A DNA stretch of 64,000 nucleotides from DASUPK01 sp963744105 (GTDB lineage: Bacteria > Actinomycetota > Thermoleophilia > Solirubrobacterales > 70-9): positions 258,574 through 322,573 of the forward strand of contig CAVUSJ010000008.1 of NCBI GenBank assembly GCA_963744105.1, read 5' to 3'. A program made the translations under genes and the position numbers. The notes below the pieces were generated by a model. That model was not told where the DNA came from and did not search any database. It was given only the letters and a program-made list of their open reading frames with translations. Position 1 is the stretch's first letter, and each line of letters begins with the position of its first letter. Of this stretch, positions 26,065 to 34,368 are shown one piece after another.

Positions 26065-26838
26065 CTATGCGCCGGACTCGGCAGGAGCGGGCTCGCCGGG
26101 AGCCTTCTCCTCCTCGGGCCCGCCCGAGCGCCACTGGCGCAGGGACTCGCGCAGGTAGACCCAGGCGAGGCTGCAGCCGTAGATGACGGCCCCGACCGGC
26201 GCCGCGATCTCGAGGAACTCGCTCCCCGTCGCCTCCGAGAGCTCGTGCAGCCCGCCGAAGATCAGATAGGCGGCGAAGGCGATCACGAGGATGCTCGTGT
26301 AGGTGAAGAACTTGCTCAGGTCGATCTTCAGGGCGCCGCGGTAGAACGCCACGCCCAGGCCGACGGACACGGCCAGGCCGAGGATCCCACCGGCGACCGC
26401 GATCACGGCGCCGCTGTTCTCGGTTGAGGCGAAGAGGAACAGGGCCGTCTCGAGCCCCTCACGGGCCACGGCGATGAACGCCACGATCGCGAGCCCCAGC
26501 CCGCCGCCCATGCGAAGCGACTCGCTCACCTGCTCGCGCAGGTGCGTGCCGATCGTCGCCGCCTGCTTCCGCATCCAGAACGCCATCCAGGTGACCAGCG
26601 CGGCGGCGAAGATCATCGTGGCGCCCTCGTAGAGCTTCTCGCTGTTGCCCTGGAGCTCGCCCGCCGAGAGGTAGAGGATGCCGCCGATCGCGACGCTGGT
26701 CAGCGCGGCGGCGGCGACGCCCCACCAGACGGCCGTCGTCTGCTCGCGCTGGCCGGTCTTGGCGAGATAGGCGAGGATCAGGCCGACGATCAGCGCCGCC
26801 TCGAATCCCTCTCTCAATGTGATGACGAACGTACCCAT
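26065..26838 (-). CDS. FTR1/EfeU-family high-affinity iron permease
   Basis: 257 residues with seven predicted membrane helices. Two REGxE iron-coordination motifs are present: REGFE at residues 9-13 and REGLE at 126-130, both inside helices, as in yeast Ftr1 and bacterial EfeU. It moves ferric or ferrous iron across the cytoplasmic membrane. No EfeO or EfeB partner gene is adjacent. A DtxR/IdeR-like box lies 27 nt upstream of the start, consistent with iron repression. C-terminus is a short acidic/Pro-Ala tail. Confidence 0.88.
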   Translation of the reverse strand: MGTFVITLREGFEAALIVGLILAYLAKTGQREQTTAVWWGVAAAALTSVAIGGILYLSAGELQGNSEKLYEGATMIFAAALVTWMAFWMRKQAATIGTHLREQVSESLRMGGGLGLAIVAFIAVAREGLETALFLFASTENSGAVIAVAGGILGLAVSVGLGVAFYRGALKIDLSKFFTYTSILVIAFAAYLIFGGLHELSEATGSEFLEIAAPVGAVIYGCSLAWVYLRESLRQWRSGGPEEEKAPGEPAPAESGA

Positions 26839-26864
26839 AATTCCGACCGATTTGGTCAGGCTAC

Positions 26865-26883
26865 TTAGGCGACCCTAACAGAC
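26865..26883 (-). promoter_or_regulatory. Putative DtxR/IdeR (iron) box upstream of the FTR1 permease
   Basis: TTAGGCGACCCTAACAGAC contains TTAGG-N4-CCTAA and by eye matches about 13 of 19 positions of the IdeR/DtxR consensus. It is 27 nt before the FTR1 start codon, a normal repressing position. Confidence 0.55.
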
Positions 26884-26924
26884 CCGCGGCCTCAGTGTTC
26901 GTACGCGAACAAGTCCTTGCCGGA

Positions 26925-27674
26925 TCAGTAGCTCACGGCGGCCAGGTGCAGGCCGTGGGCCCTCGCAGTGTCGCCGGCGCGATCGCGGGGGGCCCCCTCG
27001 AGCAGTGCCTCGAAGTCCTCCAGGTTGCGCCTGCCGCCGGCCACCTCGAGCATCGTCCCCACCAGGACGCGGACCATGTTGCGCATGAAGGCGTCGGCCT
27101 CGATCCAGAGCTCGAGCACGGTCCCCTCACCCAGCACGGCCGGCTTCTCGTGCCAGTCGGCGCGGAAGACGTCACGCTCGAAGCGGACATGCTCGGTCTG
27201 GGTGGGCGTGAAGGCGGTGAAGTCGTGCGTGCCGCGCAGGACGTCACCGCAGCTCATGAGCGCGCCGCGGTCCACAGGGTGCGGCCAGAACAGCGAGATC
27301 CCGGCCTCGAACGGGTTGGGCGTGCGATCGGAGAGCACCCGGTAGCAGTACGTGCGTGCCCGGGCGTCGCGCCGGGCGTCGAAGCCGTCAGCCGTGCGCT
27401 CAGCTGCCAGCACGGCCAGATCCGGGCCCGTCAGGGAGTTGAGCGCGCGGGCCAGCTCCTCGGGCGGGTCACGGTCGAGGTCGAAGCTCGCGACCTGTCC
27501 CCAGGCGTGCACGCCGGCATCCGTGCGCCCCGCGACTGTCAGCGGCACGGACGAGCCCAGGATCCGCTCGAGGGCTCCCTCCAACTCGCCCTGAACGGTC
27601 CGCATGCCCGGTTGCGCCGCCCAGCCCGCGAACCCGGCACCGTGGTAGGCAAGATTCATTCGTACCGTCGCCAC
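26925..27674 (-). CDS. truA: tRNA pseudouridine(38-40) synthase
   Basis: 249 residues; the GTG at 27674 gives MATVRMNLAYHGAGF. Catalytic Asp lies in AGRTDAGVHAWGQV; other landmarks are ARARTYCYRVL, HDFTAFTP and the C-terminal NMVRVLVGTMLEVAGGR. Converts uridines 38-40 in the anticodon arm to pseudouridine. truA after rplQ is a conserved order; here two small plus-strand genes stand between them. Confidence 0.95.
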   Translation of the reverse strand: MATVRMNLAYHGAGFAGWAAQPGMRTVQGELEGALERILGSSVPLTVAGRTDAGVHAWGQVASFDLDRDPPEELARALNSLTGPDLAVLAAERTADGFDARRDARARTYCYRVLSDRTPNPFEAGISLFWPHPVDRGALMSCGDVLRGTHDFTAFTPTQTEHVRFERDVFRADWHEKPAVLGEGTVLELWIEADAFMRNMVRVLVGTMLEVAGGRRNLEDFEALLEGAPRDRAGDTARAHGLHLAAVSY

Positions 27675-27696
27675 AAGTGCGCGACACTATCCAGCA

Positions 27697-27948
27697 GTGC
27701 CTTTGCCCGGCTCAGACGAACCGTCGTCGATCTCCCACGAGGAGGCCCGTCAGGAGCTCTTCGGCCACGGCCCGAGCAGGAGCGGACTGGCCGCCTACGA
27801 GATCATCGTCCTCATCCTGGGCATGGTCGGCGCCGCGATCGCCTTCGATCAGATCGACAACTGGTCGCAGTGGGTGGTCCTCGGCGCGATCATCGTCACG
27901 GTGATCGGCTTCATGATCGCCGTGAGCCCCAACCGGAGGGGCGATTGA
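27697..27948 (+). CDS. Small two-helix membrane protein, paralogue A
   Basis: 83 residues from GTG 27697. Soluble acidic N-terminus (~30 residues) then two membrane segments: ~33-50 (YEIIVLILGMVGAAIAFDQI) and ~56-75 (WVVLGAIIVTVIGFMIAVSP), ending in a basic NRRGD. The block IDNWSQWVVLGAII...SPNRRG is closely similar to IENWAQWVVLGVIV...GPNRKG in the next gene, so the two are tandem paralogues. No known family recognised. Inserted between rplQ and truA on the opposite strand. Confidence 0.65.
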   Translation: MPLPGSDEPSSISHEEARQELFGHGPSRSGLAAYEIIVLILGMVGAAIAFDQIDNWSQWVVLGAIIVTVIGFMIAVSPNRRGD

Positions 27949-28023
27949 GGGGGCTGTGACCAGCTTCACGGAGCTGCGCCGGCCGCGAGGGTAGGGTTCG
28001 GCAGAACAGCGGAGGAGGAGAGA

Positions 28024-28302
28024 ATGGCGAACACCGACATCACGCAGCGCGCCCAGTACGAGCGAAGCGACCTGCTCGCCAGCGGAGAGGGGATCAGGCG
28101 CGGCTCAGAGAAGGGTTCGGCGATCTACAGCGTGATCGCCCTGGTCATCGGGATCGCGCTCTGCGTCGTCGCGCTCTCGACGATCGAGAACTGGGCGCAG
28201 TGGGTCGTGCTCGGGGTGATCGTGGCCTTCACGATCGCCATCGCGGTGGCGCTCGGCCCGAACCGCAAGGGCTCGGGCTCGCAGTTCAAGGTCGGCCGCT
28301 AG
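28024..28302 (+). CDS. Small two-helix membrane protein, paralogue B
   Basis: 92 residues from ATG 28024 with a strong Shine-Dalgarno (GGAGGAGAG). N-terminal 35 residues are charged; two helices follow (~37-52 AIYSVIALVIGIALCVVALS and ~58-77 WVVLGVIVAFTIAIAVAL), then a basic tail. Clearly related to the preceding gene in sequence and topology. Its stop overlaps the stop of the convergent rplQ, leaving no room for a terminator. Function unknown. Confidence 0.65.
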   Translation: MANTDITQRAQYERSDLLASGEGIRRGSEKGSAIYSVIALVIGIALCVVALSTIENWAQWVVLGVIVAFTIAIAVALGPNRKGSGSQFKVGR

Positions 28303-28652
28303 ACCAGCTCGAGGAAGACCATCTCGGCCGAGTCCGAGCGGCGCGGGCCGAGCTTCACGATCCGCGTGTAGCCGCCCGGCCGCTGGGCGTAGCGGGGTGC
28401 GATCTCCTCGAACAGCTTGTGCACGGCGAACTTGTCGTTGTGCAGCTCGGAGAGCGCCTGGCGGCGCGCGTGGAGGTCGCCCCGCTTGGCCAGCGTGATC
28501 AGCTTCTCGAACTCGGGCTTCAGTGCCTTCGCCTTCGGCTGAGTGGTCCGGATGCGCTCATGCTCGATCAACTGCTTCGACATCGTGCGAAGCATCGAGT
28601 CGCGGTGAGCCGCATCCCGGCTCAGCTTTGCCCTTTTGCGCTGGTGCCTCAT
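28299..28652 (-). CDS. rplQ: 50S ribosomal protein L17
   Basis: 117 residues, standard length. N-terminal MRHQRKRAKLSRDAAHRDSM, KQLIEHERIRTTQPKAKAL and the C-terminal RPGGYTRIVKLGPRRSDSAE are diagnostic. Binds 23S rRNA domains III/VI near the exit tunnel. Last gene of the alpha operon, 31 nt after rpoA. No acidic tail, unlike several neighbours. Confidence 0.97.
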   Translation of the reverse strand: MRHQRKRAKLSRDAAHRDSMLRTMSKQLIEHERIRTTQPKAKALKPEFEKLITLAKRGDLHARRQALSELHNDKFAVHKLFEEIAPRYAQRPGGYTRIVKLGPRRSDSAEMVFLELV

Positions 28653-28683
28653 CGCCGTAGCTCCGGCCCGGAGTCTAGGGGCC

Positions 28684-29676
28684 CTAGTCGGCTCGCAGCG
28701 AGAGGCCGCGGGCGCGCAGGGTCTCCTGGACCTCCTCGATCGACTTGCGACCGAAGTTCGGGATCGCGTTGAGCTCCGACTCCGACTTCCGCACGAGCTC
28801 GCCGACGGTCTGGATGCCGGCGCGCTTCAGGCAGTTGTAGGAGCGGACGCCCAGCTCGAGCTCCTCGATCAGGATCTCGTCGAGCCCGTCGGCGCCCGGA
28901 ACGGCAGCGGCCTCGCCGCCGCCTCCGCCGCCATCGACAGCGGCGATCGCGCCCTCGCCCCGCAGCTCATCCACGCGGTCGGCGGTGGTGAAGATCGCCA
29001 GGCTCTTGATCAGGATCTCGGCGGCCTCGCGCAGCGCGGCGCCCGGCTCGATCGAGCCGTCGGTCTCGACCTCGAGCGTGAGCTTGTCGAAGTCGGTCCG
29101 CTGCCCGACTCGGGCGGCATCGACCGAATACGCGGCGCGGCGGATCGGCGAGAAGATCGCGTCGATCGGGATCACGCCGATGGGCTTGTCCTCGGACTTG
29201 TTCTCGTCCGCCGGCGAGTAGCCGCGGCCGCGCCCGATCGTCAGGTACATCTCGAGCTTGGTCTTCTTCTCGAGTGTGGCGATCGGCGCCTCGGGGTTGA
29301 GGATCTCGACGCCGGCGGGCAGGTCGATGTCCTTGGCCTTGACTTCGCCGGGGCCGGTGGCGACCAGCGGGGTCTCCACCTCATCGGCGTCGGTGTGCAT
29401 GCGCACGACGACGTCCTTGAGGTTGAGGACCAGGTCGGTGACGTCCTCCTTCAGGCCCGGGATGGTCGAGAACTCGTGAGCCACGCCCTCGATGCGAACG
29501 CTCGTGATCGCGGCGCCGCCGAGGCTGGAGAGCAGCACGCGGCGGAGGCTGTTGCCGAACGTGTAGCCGAAGCCCTTATCGAGCGGCTCGATCGTGAAGG
29601 TGCCCTTGTTCTCCTCGGCATCCTCGCCCGCGATCTTGGGCACTTGGAAATCTGGCAGGGTGGTCATGGCTTCCAT
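28684..29676 (-). CDS. rpoA: DNA-directed RNA polymerase alpha subunit
   Basis: 330 residues. N-terminal dimerisation domain (FTIEPLDKGFGYTFGNSLRR, VEILNPEAPIATLEKKTKLE), a glycine-rich linker (AAVDGGGGGGEAAAVPG, ~245-261) and a C-terminal domain (LELGVRSYNCLKRAGIQTVG, NFGRKSIEEVQETL) with the DNA and activator contact helix-hairpin-helix. The start is ATG 29676 with GAAGGAAG upstream; ATG 29667 is an alternative. Lies between rpsD and rplQ as usual. Confidence 0.97.
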   Translation of the reverse strand: MEAMTTLPDFQVPKIAGEDAEENKGTFTIEPLDKGFGYTFGNSLRRVLLSSLGGAAITSVRIEGVAHEFSTIPGLKEDVTDLVLNLKDVVVRMHTDADEVETPLVATGPGEVKAKDIDLPAGVEILNPEAPIATLEKKTKLEMYLTIGRGRGYSPADENKSEDKPIGVIPIDAIFSPIRRAAYSVDAARVGQRTDFDKLTLEVETDGSIEPGAALREAAEILIKSLAIFTTADRVDELRGEGAIAAVDGGGGGGEAAAVPGADGLDEILIEELELGVRSYNCLKRAGIQTVGELVRKSESELNAIPNFGRKSIEEVQETLRARGLSLRAD

Positions 29677-29702
29677 CAGGTATCTACTTCCTTCTCTGGG
29701 GG

Positions 29703-30323
29703 TTACTTCGAGTACAGCTCGACGATGAGCTGTTCCTCGACTGGGGCTGAGATCTCGCTCCGTTCGGGGAGCCTCAGCACCTTGGCGTTAAGCGAGTCGT
29801 GATCGGCCTGCAGCCAGGCCGGCACGCCGGACGTGAGCTCGGTCGCGTTCCGAACGATGTCGGTACCAGCGCTGTTCGGCTTGATCGTGATCACGTCGTC
29901 GGGCTTCACCTGGTAGCTCGGGATGTCGACGCGGCGGCCGTTCACGGTCCAATGGCCGTGGCTGATCAGCTGGCGGGCCTGGCGGCGCGAGGCCGCGAAG
30001 CCCAGGCGCACCAGGACGTTGTCCAGCCGGCATTCGAGCAGGCGCAACAGGTTCTCGCCCGTGACGCCCTCCTGCCGGCTCGCCCGGTCGTAGTAGGTCG
30101 CGAACTGCTTCTCGAGCACCTGGTAGTAGCGCTTGGCCTTCTGCTTTTCGCGCAGCTGCGCCCGGTACTCGGACTGCCGCATGCGGCCACGACCGTGCTC
30201 GCCCGGCGGATAGGAGCGGCGCTCGACACCGCACTTGTCGGTGAAGCAGCGGGAGCCCTTGAGGAACAGCTTCTGCCCCTCGCGGCGGCACTGCTTGCAC
30301 TGCGCTCCGGTGTCGCGGGCCAT
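29703..30323 (-). CDS. rpsD: 30S ribosomal protein S4, zinc-binding form
   Basis: 206 residues. The N-terminus carries a cysteine set (QCKQCRREGQK...RCFTDKCGVERRS; C9, C12, C26, C31), the zinc-binding C+ type. S4 RNA-binding domain follows (LECRLDNVLVRLGFAASRRQ, ARQLISHGHWTVNGRRVDIP). A primary 16S rRNA binder and assembly nucleator. Directly follows rpsK with stop and start adjacent. Confidence 0.97.
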   Translation of the reverse strand: MARDTGAQCKQCRREGQKLFLKGSRCFTDKCGVERRSYPPGEHGRGRMRQSEYRAQLREKQKAKRYYQVLEKQFATYYDRASRQEGVTGENLLRLLECRLDNVLVRLGFAASRRQARQLISHGHWTVNGRRVDIPSYQVKPDDVITIKPNSAGTDIVRNATELTSGVPAWLQADHDSLNAKVLRLPERSEISAPVEEQLIVELYSK

Positions 30324-30716
30324 CTAGACGCGCCTCCGCTTCCGGGGGCGGCACCCGTTGTGGGCCTGCGGCGTCACGTCCTTCACCGTCGTCACGTCGA
30401 GGCCGGCGGCCTGCAGCGAGCGGATCGCGGTCTCGCGGCCGGAGCCGGCGCCCTTGGCGAAGACCTCGACCTTCTCGAGGCCGTGCTCCATGCCCTTCTT
30501 GGCGGCCGCGTCGGCGGTCACCTGGGCAGCGAACGGGGTCGACTTCCGGGAGCCCTTGAAGCCGGCGGAACCGGCGGACTCCCAGGCGATCACGTTGCCC
30601 TCGGGATCGGTGAGCGTGACGATGGTGTTGTTGAACGAAGTCTTGATGTGGGCCTGGCCGTAGGTGACGTTCTTGCGGACCTTGCGGCGCGAGCGACCCT
30701 TCTTCGGAGCTGCCAT
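30324..30716 (-). CDS. rpsK: 30S ribosomal protein S11
   Basis: 130 residues. GQAHIKTSFNNTIVTLTDPE, GSRKSTPFAAQVTADAAAKK and the C-terminal VTPQAHNGCRPRKRRRV identify S11, part of the 30S platform near the E site. Slightly basic N-terminus (MAAPKKGRSRRKVRKN). Twenty bases after rpsM. Confidence 0.97.
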   Translation of the reverse strand: MAAPKKGRSRRKVRKNVTYGQAHIKTSFNNTIVTLTDPEGNVIAWESAGSAGFKGSRKSTPFAAQVTADAAAKKGMEHGLEKVEVFAKGAGSGRETAIRSLQAAGLDVTTVKDVTPQAHNGCRPRKRRRV

Positions 30717-30736
30717 CTAGCGGATTCCTCCCCGGC

Positions 30737-31120
30737 TCACTTCGGCTGCGGGGCCTTCTTGCGGCCCGCAACGCTCATCCGGCGCGGGCCCTTGCGACCG
30801 CGCGCGTTGGTCTTGGTGCGCTGGCCTCGGACGGGAAGCCCGCGGCGATGGCGGAGCCCCCGGTAGGAGCCGATCTCCTGCAAGCGCTTGATGTTCTGGG
30901 AGCGCTCCCGGCGCAGATCGCCCTCGACCTCGTGGTTCTCGACCGCGTCGCGAAGCTTGATGACCTCGTCCTCGGTCAGGTCCTTGACCTGGGTGTTCGG
31001 GTCCACCCCGGTCTCCTTGAGGATCTCGTTGGCCGTTGAACGGCCGACTCCGAAGACGTATGTGAGGCCGATCTCGGCGCGCTTGTTCAGAGGGAGGTTG
31101 ACTCCCGCGATCCGTGCCAT
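30737..31120 (-). CDS. rpsM: 30S ribosomal protein S13
   Basis: 127 residues. MARIAGVNLPLNKRAEIGLT, YVFGVGRSTANEIL and the C-terminal GLRHRRGLPVRGQRTKTNAR match S13, at the head of the 30S subunit and contacting S19 and the P-site tRNA. The start abuts the rpmJ stop. C-terminus extended slightly by GPRRMSVAGRKKAPQPK. Confidence 0.97.
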   Translation of the reverse strand: MARIAGVNLPLNKRAEIGLTYVFGVGRSTANEILKETGVDPNTQVKDLTEDEVIKLRDAVENHEVEGDLRRERSQNIKRLQEIGSYRGLRHRRGLPVRGQRTKTNARGRKGPRRMSVAGRKKAPQPK

Positions 31121-31234
31121 CTAGCCCTGCCTCTGCTTGTGACGGGGATTCGGGCAGATCACGAGGACCGCGCCGCCGCGGCGGATCACCTTGCACTTCT
31201 CACACATCGGCTTTACAGACGCTCGGACCTTCAT
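31121..31234 (-). CDS. rpmJ: 50S ribosomal protein L36, zinc-binding form
   Basis: 37 residues: MKVRASVKPMCEKCKVIRRG then GAVLVICPNPRHKQRQG. Cys11, Cys14, Cys27 and His32 form the zinc ribbon of the C+ paralogue. The stop is directly followed by the rpsM start. infA, its usual upstream neighbour, is absent here. Confidence 0.95.
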   Translation of the reverse strand: MKVRASVKPMCEKCKVIRRGGAVLVICPNPRHKQRQG

Positions 31235-31541
31235 TCCCCTTCTCTCAATGGGGTCGTATCTTGCTGGGAGTAAGCCCGCCGGCCCCAGGAGTCGGGCCTA
31301 CAGGCGTGAAAAACGCCGGCCACGCCAGGCGTGAACCGACTCGCGAAAGGATAGCAGCGTCCGTGCGTGAGCCGTGCCTAGGAGGTGGCCGAGACGTCGA
31401 TCATCTGCGCGTTCGAGATCTTGTTATAGGTCGCGGTCACGGTCAACCTGTTGTGCCCGCTTGTCGCCACCCGCGCGTAACACCGTTCGAGAGCGGATCC
31501 ATGATCAGGACGGGAATCCAGGCGTGTGGTAGAAGCCGCAC
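31235..31541. other. Intergenic region between rpmJ and a divergent LtrA-like gene
   Basis: 307 bp without a convincing gene. It must hold promoters in both directions. Visible: the word CAGGCGTGAA twice (near 31310 and 31330), a small hairpin GGCGT-GAAAA-ACGCC, and on the minus strand a TGCTATCCT extended -10-like sequence near 31350. No infA-like reading frame is present on either strand. Confidence 0.5.
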
Positions 31542-32744
31542 GTGGAGTCTCCAACGGAGCCGATGGAGACGGGCGAGCGGCCTCATTCGGGCGCCGAGGA
31601 GCGCGTCACGCCGCTCGAGCTGTTCTTCGACCTGGTCTTCGTCCTCTCGTTCACCCAGGTGACGATCAAGATGGCGCACCATCCGAGCTGGGCGGGGCTG
31701 GGCGAGGGGCTGCTGATCCTGGCGGCCGTCTGGTGGGCCTGGTGCGCTTACGGATGGCTCACGAACAGCATCGACCCGGACGAGAACGTCAACCGGATCT
31801 GCATGTTCGCGGCCATGGGAGGCATGCTGATCGTCTCCCTCAGCATCCCGGAGGCCTTCGGCAACCGGGGGGTCCTCTTCGGCTGCGCCTACTTCTTCGT
31901 CCGCGCCATGCAGCTGGTCCTCTACGTGCGGAACACCCGCAACGACGAAGACGGCGATTTGCAGGCGATTCTGAAGCTCGCCCCGGGGCTCCTGATCGGC
32001 TCGGCCCTCCTGATCGTCGCCGGATTGCTCGATGGTGGCGCCCGCACGTCGGTCTGGATTCTCGCGATCCTGATCGACTGGTCGACCCCGCTCCTCTTCG
32101 GGACGGAGGAGTTCCACCTCGACCCGGGCCATTTCGCGGAGCGACATGGCCTGATCGTGCTGATCGCCTTGGGTGAATCGGTGCTCGCGATCGGGGCCGC
32201 GTCCGGCTTCACGCTCGACACGGGCGAGGTCGTGGCCGCGGTCTGCGGGATCGTCGCCGTGGCCGCCCTCTGGTGGGCCTACTTCGACATCGTCGCCATC
32301 GTCGCCGAGCGCCGGCTCATCGAGGCCCCGCCGGGCGAGCAGGCGCCGATGGCACGGGACGTCTACAGCTATCTGCACTTCCCGCTCGTCGCGGGGATCG
32401 TGCTGCTCGCCCTGGGCCTGAAGGAGACGCTGCTCGGGACCGGCGAATCCCTCGAGACGGTCCCGGCGGTCGCGCTCTGCTGCGGGCCCGCCCTCTACCT
32501 GCTCGGGCAGATCGCGATCAGGTTCCGCGTGCTCGGGACGTTCAGCCCCCACCGCGCGCTGGCGACGGTCGCACTGCTGGCGCTGATCCCTCTGGCCCTG
32601 GGCGCCGACGCGCTCGGGGCACTCGTGGCCGTGTCGGCCGTGCTGGCGGCGCTGATCGCCTACGAGGCGGTCCGCTTCCGCGAGCTCCGCGCCCGGGTTC
32701 GGTCGAATCCGTCGGCGACGCTGGCCGAGATGCGCGGCGCCTAG
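31542..32744 (+). CDS. Low-temperature-requirement A (LtrA) family membrane protein
   Basis: 400 residues with about 11-12 hydrophobic segments. The N-terminal motif VTPLELFFDLVFVLSFTQVT and later HGLIVLIALGESVLAIG are hallmarks of the LtrA family, first described in Listeria and still of unclear biochemical role. The start is GTG 31542 (ATG 31563 possible). It reads opposite to the ribosomal genes and is separated from rpmJ by 307 bp. C-terminus is cytoplasmic and basic. Confidence 0.88.
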   Translation: MESPTEPMETGERPHSGAEERVTPLELFFDLVFVLSFTQVTIKMAHHPSWAGLGEGLLILAAVWWAWCAYGWLTNSIDPDENVNRICMFAAMGGMLIVSLSIPEAFGNRGVLFGCAYFFVRAMQLVLYVRNTRNDEDGDLQAILKLAPGLLIGSALLIVAGLLDGGARTSVWILAILIDWSTPLLFGTEEFHLDPGHFAERHGLIVLIALGESVLAIGAASGFTLDTGEVVAAVCGIVAVAALWWAYFDIVAIVAERRLIEAPPGEQAPMARDVYSYLHFPLVAGIVLLALGLKETLLGTGESLETVPAVALCCGPALYLLGQIAIRFRVLGTFSPHRALATVALLALIPLALGADALGALVAVSAVLAALIAYEAVRFRELRARVRSNPSATLAEMRGA

Positions 32745-32824
32745 GCTGGCCTCTCCCGTCGCGCGCGGATAAGGTACGCGGCAGGGAGCAAATCTAGGGG
32801 CTAGTACGAGGAGAAGGAGCAGAT

Positions 32825-33586
32825 ATGGGCTTGGCTGTTGAGCAGGTCAACCAGGAGGCTGCCGGTGTTGCCACCGAAGTCCTCAACGACTCCGTTGTGG
32901 CGGCATGTCATTTCGAGCAGGTCACGCAGGACCAGCAGCTGAAGGCGGCGGGCATCGGCGGGGCGACCCGCGGAATGGCGAAGTTCGGCACGAAGCTCGG
33001 CGAGGGATTGATGCCCAGCGTCGGCAACATGGCAAAGGGCCTCCGGGGCGCCGGGCTCCCCGAGAACTTCATCCTCGCGGTGACCTCGAATCAGGTCGTC
33101 GCCATCGAGGAGAAGGACAAGAAGGGCAAGCTCGTTCCGGGCAAGGTGCTCAAGTCATGGAACCGCGATGAGGTCAGCGCCAACATGAACGCTGCAGAGG
33201 TGATGGGCGCCGTCTCGGGAACTCCCGAGGACCGCCAGGTGATCACGCTCTACCTGCCGCTCGACGGCTCGAAGAGCAAATATCTGGCAGCCGCCGCCAA
33301 CATGCAGGCACAGGCCGGGGCTGCGGGCCAGCCGACCCGGTTCCAGATCGCCAAGGACGAGGTGAGCGAGGCCGTCGCGAACGAGCTGATCGGCGACTCA
33401 CCGGCGATGCCGAACATCCAGGTCGGCGGCGTGCCGATCCAGCAGATGGGCCAGATGCCCGGTCAGCCGGCCGCGGCGGGCGGCGACTCGACGGCGCAGC
33501 TCGAGAAGCTCGCCCAGCTGCACGCGAGCGGCGCGCTGACCGACGAGGAGTTCGCGGCCCAGAAGGCCAAGATCATCGGCAGCTAG
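32825..33586 (+). CDS. SHOCT-domain protein
   Basis: 253 residues from ATG 32825, with AGGAGAAGGAG upstream. Residues ~40-165 form a PH-like beta-rich domain (ENFILAVTSNQVVAIEEKDK, DRQVITLYLPLDGSKSKYLA), a Gln/Pro/Gly-rich linker follows (IQQMGQMPGQPAAAGG), then a C-terminal SHOCT helix pair (LEKLAQLHASGALTDEEFAA, ending KIIGS). SHOCT modules usually mediate oligomerisation or membrane recruitment. Role unknown. Convergent with map, 7 nt between the two stop codons. Confidence 0.8.
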   Translation: MGLAVEQVNQEAAGVATEVLNDSVVAACHFEQVTQDQQLKAAGIGGATRGMAKFGTKLGEGLMPSVGNMAKGLRGAGLPENFILAVTSNQVVAIEEKDKKGKLVPGKVLKSWNRDEVSANMNAAEVMGAVSGTPEDRQVITLYLPLDGSKSKYLAAAANMQAQAGAAGQPTRFQIAKDEVSEAVANELIGDSPAMPNIQVGGVPIQQMGQMPGQPAAAGGDSTAQLEKLAQLHASGALTDEEFAAQKAKIIGS

Positions 33587-33593
33587 CCGGCGC

Positions 33594-34361
33594 TCAGTCC
33601 AGGTGCCACGGAGTGAGTACGCGGGGGCCATCCTCTGTGATGGCCACCGTGAACTCGAAGTGCGCCGCCAGCGAGTCGTCGGCCGAGTAGACCGCCCAGC
33701 CGTCTGAGCCCATGCGGACGTCGGCGCCGCCGGCGTTCACCATCGGCTCGATCGCGAGGACCATGCCGATCTCGAGCTCCGGCCCCTTGCCCGGGTCGCC
33801 GAAGTTCGGGATCTGCGGGTCCTCGTGCATGTCGCGGCCGATCCCGTGGCCGACGAGCGTGCGGATGATCGAGAGGCCGTCGCGCTCGACGCGCTGCTGT
33901 ACGGCGTGCGAGATGTCGCTCAGGTGGTTGCCCTTGACTGCCTGCGCGATGCCCTCGAAGAGGGCGTCCTTCGTCGTCGTGAGCAGGGGCTCCGCGCCCT
34001 CGGGCGTCTCGCCGATGGGCATCGTGAAGGCCGCGTCCGCGACCCAGCCCTCGTAGGTCACGCCGACGTCGATCGAGAGGATGTCCCCTCGCCGCAGCTC
34101 GTACGGGCCGGGGATGCCGTGGACGACCATCGAGTTCGGGGAGGTGCAGATCGAGCCGGGGAAGCCCCGGTAGCCCTTGAACGAGGGAACGGCGCCCTGC
34201 GAGCGGATGTACTTCTCAGCGGCCTCGTCGAGCTCCTTGGTGGTGACGCCGGGCCGCGCCTTCGAGCGCAGCATGCGCAGGCAGCGAGCCTGGATCTTGC
34301 CGGCCTCCGCCATCGCATCGATCTGCTCGGACGTCTTGCGGATGATCATGCCGCGGTACAT
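33594..34361 (-). CDS. map: Methionine aminopeptidase, type I
   Basis: 255 residues. Removes the initiator methionine. Metal ligands: Asp in LSIDVGVTYEG, Asp in VADAAF, His in LVGHGIGRDMHEDPQ, Glu in VLAIEPMVNAGG and Glu in HFEFTVAIT. The start at 34361 gives MYRGMIIRK; ATG 34349 (MIIRKTSEQ) is equally credible. Follows adk by 7 nt in the usual secY-adk-map order. Confidence 0.96.
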   Translation of the reverse strand: MYRGMIIRKTSEQIDAMAEAGKIQARCLRMLRSKARPGVTTKELDEAAEKYIRSQGAVPSFKGYRGFPGSICTSPNSMVVHGIPGPYELRRGDILSIDVGVTYEGWVADAAFTMPIGETPEGAEPLLTTTKDALFEGIAQAVKGNHLSDISHAVQQRVERDGLSIIRTLVGHGIGRDMHEDPQIPNFGDPGKGPELEIGMVLAIEPMVNAGGADVRMGSDGWAVYSADDSLAAHFEFTVAITEDGPRVLTPWHLD

Positions 34362-34368
34362 GCCGGTC

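Noticed and set aside
31379..31444. Minus-strand peptide LTVTATYNKISNAQMIDVSA
   Set aside because: Looks protein-like but has no start codon or ribosome-binding site in frame; too short to call, possibly a relic.
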